Shown: positions 60,678 to 64,000 of the stretch, piece after piece
Numbering within the stretch: position 1 is the first letter of the stretch
Layout: every line of letters starts with the position of its first letter
Translations under genes and position numbers: made by a program
The notes under the pieces: generated by a model
Told to the model about the DNA's origin: nothing
The model's database searches: none
What the model saw: the letters and a program-made list of their open reading frames with translations, nothing else
Assembly (NCBI RefSeq): GCF_900109515.1
Contig: NZ_FOBD01000007.1
Location: 248,001 to 312,000, forward strand
DNA length: 64,000 nucleotides
Direction of reading: 5' to 3'
Origin: Paenibacillus sp. OK003
GTDB lineage: Bacteria; Bacillota; Bacilli; Paenibacillales; Paenibacillaceae

Positions 60678-61811
60678 TTAGTTCGCTGGTGGAGCATCCG
60701 TACGGAATGGATAGAGGAACTGTTTCGGAATATCGGTCTCAAATCTCATCAGCTCACCCGACGTTGGATGGATGAATGAGAGTACCCGTGCATGCAGTCC
60801 GAGGCGACCCAGTGTTTTGGTTTGAGCACCATATTTTTTGTCGCCTGCGATGGGGTGGCCCAGATCTTCCATATGCACACGAATCTGGTTTTTGCGTCCC
60901 GTTTCCAGACGGACTTCCAGCAAGGAGAACTCGCGGTTCGATTGTAGACGTTTGTAGTGTGTAATGGCATGTTGTCCATCATTCGGGCGAGAACTGGAAT
61001 ACATTTTGAGCGTCTTCGTTTCTTTCAACCATGAGGAAATGGTGCCCTCTTCCTTCGCAACGGCGCCTTCCACAAGGGCAACATATACACGTTCCTGTAC
61101 ATTCTCTTTCCAGTTGTCCTGCAGCTTCTGCTGCACTTCTTCACTCTTCGCGAACATCATGACACCGGAAGTGTCGCGGTCCAAACGATGGACAATAAAT
61201 ATTCGGTTCAGCGCGTCGGTACGGCGAACATGCTCGGTCAGCTGGCGATAAGCGGTAAGATCATCACTTTTGTCAGCGGCAATGGATAACAGTCCGGCTT
61301 CCTTGCGAATGACAATGATATCATCGTCTTCATGCAAAATGTTAATCCCTGTCAGGGAAGGAGCGGCAACAGCGCCTTCTTTGCTGATCGTTACGATCTG
61401 CCCTGGCGTCAGCTCCAGATTAAACTTGGTCACCACTTTCTGATCAACGGCTACCTGTCCGCGACCCAGAATGGATTTGACCGCATTACGGCCGGACTTC
61501 AAGTGTTTCAGCAGGAAGTTGAGCAGCTCATCCGGTTCGGTGACTTTGTAAGGGCGTGGTGGTTCTTGCTTGCGATAATAGGAATTTCCTGAGCGTTTGG
61601 GTGCTTTGGGTTTGGGTGCTCCTGCTTTCTTGGGGGCCGCGGAGGATTTGGCGGCTACTAGCTTTTTCGCCGCTCCTGTATTGCGTGATGCGGATGGTCC
61701 TGTTGATTTGGCAGAAGTAAAAGTGGACCGACCAGATCGTGCTGTGGACGAACCTGCGGATGCCTTCCCCTTGGCCGATGTATTGCCTGTTGGGCGTTTG
61801 CGTTTATTCAT
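60678..61811 (-). CDS. RluA-family pseudouridine synthase with basic low-complexity N-terminus
   Basis: A 377-residue RNA-modifying enzyme. The first 75-80 residues are almost only Lys, Ala, Ser, Thr, Gly, Pro and Arg, probably disordered and RNA-binding. Then comes an S4 domain (ELLNFLLKHLKSGRNAVKSI) and the catalytic core with Asp in HRLDRDTSGVMMFAKS, and late motifs RVHMEDLGHPIAGDKKYG. Start ATG 61811 is 9-10 nt behind AAGGAG. Target uridines (rRNA or tRNA) are not predictable. Confidence 0.9.
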   Translation of the reverse strand: MNKRKRPTGNTSAKGKASAGSSTARSGRSTFTSAKSTGPSASRNTGAAKKLVAAKSSAAPKKAGAPKPKAPKRSGNSYYRKQEPPRPYKVTEPDELLNFLLKHLKSGRNAVKSILGRGQVAVDQKVVTKFNLELTPGQIVTISKEGAVAAPSLTGINILHEDDDIIVIRKEAGLLSIAADKSDDLTAYRQLTEHVRRTDALNRIFIVHRLDRDTSGVMMFAKSEEVQQKLQDNWKENVQERVYVALVEGAVAKEEGTISSWLKETKTLKMYSSSRPNDGQHAITHYKRLQSNREFSLLEVRLETGRKNQIRVHMEDLGHPIAGDKKYGAQTKTLGRLGLHARVLSFIHPTSGELMRFETDIPKQFLYPFRTDAPPAN

Positions 61812-62000
61812 AAATAGTAATCTCCTTCTGAACAGCCTGTACCGCTTGTGTGCATACGATCCGTTCATTTCGTTATGCAGTCCAATATACCATTAACCGG
61901 GGGCAAATAAAAATAGGTGGAGAGAATCTGTTACCCATCCAGTCCAAAGAGAGTCAAGATTCATAGAATAACGTATCTCATAGCGTTGGAGGTGCTACTC

Positions 62001-62417
62001 ATGGGTGTTTTTCTCGATATGAGAAGTTCGATGAACTCGGGAAGCGTAGGACAGCCCGGTTTGTCCCTGTCTCCTTCGCCGGAAGCGTTTGGCTCCATTG
62101 GTTTGCAAACCCTTGGTGTTCCAAACCCCATTATCACCTTGAATGGCACGGTTGGCGTTACCGGAGAAGTGGGGGATACGTTCGTTGTTGAACTTGTACG
62201 GGGCAGTGTTTACGATCCGTTCTTTGTAATCTATCGCGCCGAAGGTACAGTAGGTCAGAACGGTGGCGCTGAATTTCATTCGTTCACTGCACAGGATCTG
62301 TCCGCACCGCCTGCACTGGAAAGTGTGTATACCTCGTTTATTTCAGGGGTATCCACATCGGTACGAACCGGACCCGAAATGTTCTATGGTATTGCAGCCA
62401 CCAATGGGTTCCTGTGA
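62001..62417 (+). CDS. Hypothetical small beta-rich protein
   Basis: A 138-residue protein with no family recognised. After a Gly/Ser-rich start (SGSVGQPGLSLSPSPEAFG) come regular hydrophobic strands (PIITLNGTVGVTGEVGDTFV), suggesting a beta-sandwich. No signal peptide is seen. Start ATG 62001, 6 nt behind GGAGGTG. It is followed by a good terminator. In a spore former such proteins are often coat or exosporium proteins, but I cannot support that. Confidence 0.7.
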   Translation: MGVFLDMRSSMNSGSVGQPGLSLSPSPEAFGSIGLQTLGVPNPIITLNGTVGVTGEVGDTFVVELVRGSVYDPFFVIYRAEGTVGQNGGAEFHSFTAQDLSAPPALESVYTSFISGVSTSVRTGPEMFYGIAATNGFL

Positions 62418-62472
62418 ACAGAAGGTTCAACAGGAAGAGTGTTATCATATGGCATCTTATGATGAGCAGACA

Positions 62473-62507
62473 AAAATCCCGGCTCCAAGGAGTCCGGGAT
62501 TTTTTGT
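62473..62507. terminator. Terminator after the small beta-rich protein
   Basis: AATCCCGG with CTCC (from 62475) pairs with GGAG and CCGGGATT, then T-rich sequence. A-run upstream allows two-way use. Confidence 0.8.
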
Positions 62508-62528
62508 TGTAGTATCCACGTTTACAAA

Positions 62529-62651
62529 CTAGTTGGCGGAGCCTTTCAAAATGATGTTGTTGGCTTTGCCGAAGTCGATGGCGACTTTGCCCGCAAGTGC
62601 CGCTGTCCGCTCCGCAAGGACAACCGCGTTCACGCCACAGGAGAAGTGCAT
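62529..62651 (-). CDS. Possible small ORF or gene remnant
   Basis: A 40-codon minus-strand frame beginning MHFSCGVNAVVLAERTAALA and ending NNIILKGSAN. Codon pattern is strikingly coding-like and it ends 22 bp from a two-way terminator, but there is no ribosome site and the frame closes just upstream. It may be the 3' remnant of a decayed gene or a real small protein. No family recognised. Confidence 0.35.
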   Translation of the reverse strand: MHFSCGVNAVVLAERTAALAGKVAIDFGKANNIILKGSAN

Positions 62652-62779
62652 TACGGGGTGAAAATACACCGAAAATCATTGGCGGCTCCACGCCGTCCTG
62701 TCTTCTATGTTGCGTGGCACGCAGGCGGCGGGAAACGCAGCTGCATGTCTCGCCTACTACAAGCCAACTGACGGAGTGG

Positions 62780-62914
62780 ATGAAGCTGGATCATATACAT
62801 TTTGCCGCCGTGGAACAGAATCACCTTCGCGAGATGAATCAGCGCAAAAAGGCGTTGGACAATGCGGTGGAGCAGGTTAAACGTCTGCGTCGTCAGGAGA
62901 CTGGGGAAGGGTAG
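62780..62914 (+). CDS. Possible small coiled-coil protein
   Basis: A 44-codon frame, MKLDHIHFAAVEQNHLREMN onward, charged and helical, ending 58 bp before the glycosyltransferase start. GGAGTGG lies immediately before the ATG. It could be a small protein or the tail of a degraded longer gene, as the frame stays open upstream to 62597 with unlikely sequence. Not recognised. Confidence 0.35.
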   Translation: MKLDHIHFAAVEQNHLREMNQRKKALDNAVEQVKRLRRQETGEG

Positions 62915-62972
62915 CAGATGAGGCTGAGAAGAAAAAAACCGCAATACGCGTAGACAGGAAGGGGCTTAAACC

Positions 62973-64000
62973 GTGATCACCATCAGTCTGTGTATGATTG
63001 TGAAGAACGAACAACGCACGCTTGCGCGCTGTCTCGACTCGGTCGCCGGCATCGCGGACGAGATCGTGATTGTAGATACCGGTTCATCCGACCGTACGAA
63101 AGAGATCGCCGCGCAATATACCGACCGGGTCTACACGTATGAGTGGAAGGATGATTTTGCCGCAGCGCGGAATTATTCATTCGACCAGGCCACACAGGAA
63201 TATATCCTGTGGCTGGATGCGGATGATGTGCTGCTGCCCGCGGAACGGGCGAAGCTGGAAAGGTTGAAGCAGCAGCTGCCGTCAGGCGGTGAGACGGCGG
63301 CTGTGATCTTGGGCTATACGCTGGCCGAGGGGCAGGAGGGAAGTCCGCTCGTGACGGACCGACGGTTGCGCCTCGTCGAGCGGGAAGCGAGCTGTCGCTG
63401 GCATGGCCGGCTGCACGAGCAGTTAGGCTTCCCGCCGGGCGGGGTCATTACGGCAGATATTGCCGTCACGCACCGCCGCGAAGCGGGCCATCATTCGGCG
63501 CGAAACGTGCGCATCCTGCGCAAATGGATCGCCGAAGAGGGCGCAGCCCAGGGACGCCTGCTGTTCTATTATGCAGGCGAATGTTATGACCGCCGGCGTT
63601 ATGCGGCGGCGGTTCGGGCGTACGCGAAGCTGCTGCTGGAGCCGAGCGGCTATCGCGAGGATCGGCTCATCGCCTGCGCGCGGCTGGCGGAATGTTACGA
63701 ACGGCTTGGCGAGCCGGGCCGGAAGCTGGGGGCACTGTTACAGTCATTTCAATTCGACTTGCCACATACCGACTTCTGCTGCGCCATCGCTGCCTGCTTC
63801 CAGGAGAGGCAGGAGATTGTGTCCGCCATCTACTGGTATATGCAAGCGCTCGATGTCAGCAGTCGCGATCCGGGTCTGCGCCCTGTGGCTGCGGCATGCC
63901 GCACTTGGCTGCCACACGCCAGGCTCTCCCTTTGTTACGCTCACATGGGAAACGGGGAGCAGGCGCTTCTGCATAACAGCAAAGCAAGAGAGTATCTGCC
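62973..64000 (+). CDS. Family 2 glycosyltransferase with TPR-like repeats (3' end outside window)
   Basis: At least 342 residues, open to the window edge. Start GTG 62973 is 8 nt behind AGGAAGGGG. The N-terminal GT-A domain has ITISLCMIVKNEQRTLARCL, DEIVIVDTGSSDRTKEIA, DFAAARNYSF and the metal-binding ILWLDADDVLLP. From about residue 175 the sequence turns into helical repeats (LLFYYAGECYDRRRYAAAVRA, LAECYERLGEPG) typical of TPR-bearing glycosyltransferases. Acceptor unknown. Codons are far richer in GCG, CGC and CTG than in the rest of the window. Confidence 0.88.
   Translation, partial: MITISLCMIVKNEQRTLARCLDSVAGIADEIVIVDTGSSDRTKEIAAQYTDRVYTYEWKDDFAAARNYSFDQATQEYILWLDADDVLLPAERAKLERLKQQLPSGGETAAVILGYTLAEGQEGSPLVTDRRLRLVEREASCRWHGRLHEQLGFPPGGVITADIAVTHRREAGHHSARNVRILRKWIAEEGAAQGRLLFYYAGECYDRRRYAAAVRAYAKLLLEPSGYREDRLIACARLAECYERLGEPGRKLGALLQSFQFDLPHTDFCCAIAACFQERQEIVSAIYWYMQALDVSSRDPGLRPVAAACRTWLPHARLSLCYAHMGNGEQALLHNSKAREYL

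Overview
The window looks like the chromosome of a Paenibacillus-type, low-to-mid GC Gram-positive endospore former. The protein sequences resemble Bacillus and Paenibacillus homologues (LplJ, TcyP, YpsA, YtrA-type GntR, DUF4179 anti-sigma proteins). Ribosome binding sites are strong (AGGAGG-like), many genes end in intrinsic terminators, and Firmicute leader RNAs are present: a T-box before thrS, a cobalamin riboswitch and a preQ1-I riboswitch. I see no rRNA, tRNA, insertion sequence, phage or CRISPR array. Identifications come from reading motifs and recalling families; no database search was run.

Layout. 1-1.8 kb: end of an oligopeptide ABC transporter operon (oppD end, oppF) and a small conserved-looking protein. 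1.9-4.3 kb: PhnP-like metallo-hydrolase, a sigma-70-family factor with a C-terminal extension, and a ClpP protease just behind it. 4.4-6.4 kb: an autoregulated-looking YtrA-type GntR/ABC operon with a long palindromic operator and apparently an AUC start. 6.6-9.1 kb: MocR-type regulator divergent from an EamA transporter. 9.2-11.6 kb: TetR regulator divergent from an FAD monooxygenase. 11.7-13.8 kb: HAD phosphatase and lipoate ligase, separated by a dispersed repeat.

14-25.4 kb is the main metabolic block: two gene sets for late cobamide assembly and salvage. The first is cobD-cbiZ-cbiB-cobC. The second follows a consensus-like promoter, a B12 riboswitch and its terminator, and reads btuF-btuC-btuD-cobT-cobU-cobS-cobQ. 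Together they import corrinoid, remodel or activate cobinamide, make the aminopropanol and lower-ligand arms, and join them. No corrin-ring genes are present.

25.5-37.8 kb is mixed housekeeping: chemoreceptor, cystine symporter TcyP, queuosine-precursor transporter with preQ1 riboswitch, M24 peptidase, PQQ-type sugar dehydrogenase lipoprotein, metallo-hydrolase, HEPN-motif coiled-coil protein, SDR and thrS with T-box. 37.8-46.7 kb: an OmpR-type two-component pair divergent from an M23 lipoprotein, GNAT, two DinB proteins, an ammonium transporter translationally adjacent to a coiled-coil protein, and a YwqG-like protein. 47-51.7 kb: a VanRS-like two-component system followed by a kinase-like membrane protein without a catalytic domain and then a class A penicillin-binding protein. 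52-64 kb: split ThrE exporter, LD-carboxypeptidase, ECF sigma/anti-sigma pair, GNAT-Nudix fusion, orphan FlgB, SpeD, YpsA, RluA synthase, and a GC-richer glycosyltransferase running off the end.

The strongest unexplained signal is a dispersed repeat of about 180-230 bp with terminal inverted repeats, present three times (12.6, 18.05 and 31.2 kb). All three copies share an identical 30-base core. One copy lies directly behind the riboswitch terminator inside the btu leader. The second notable signal is the kinase-derived membrane protein between the VanRS-like pair and the penicillin-binding protein.
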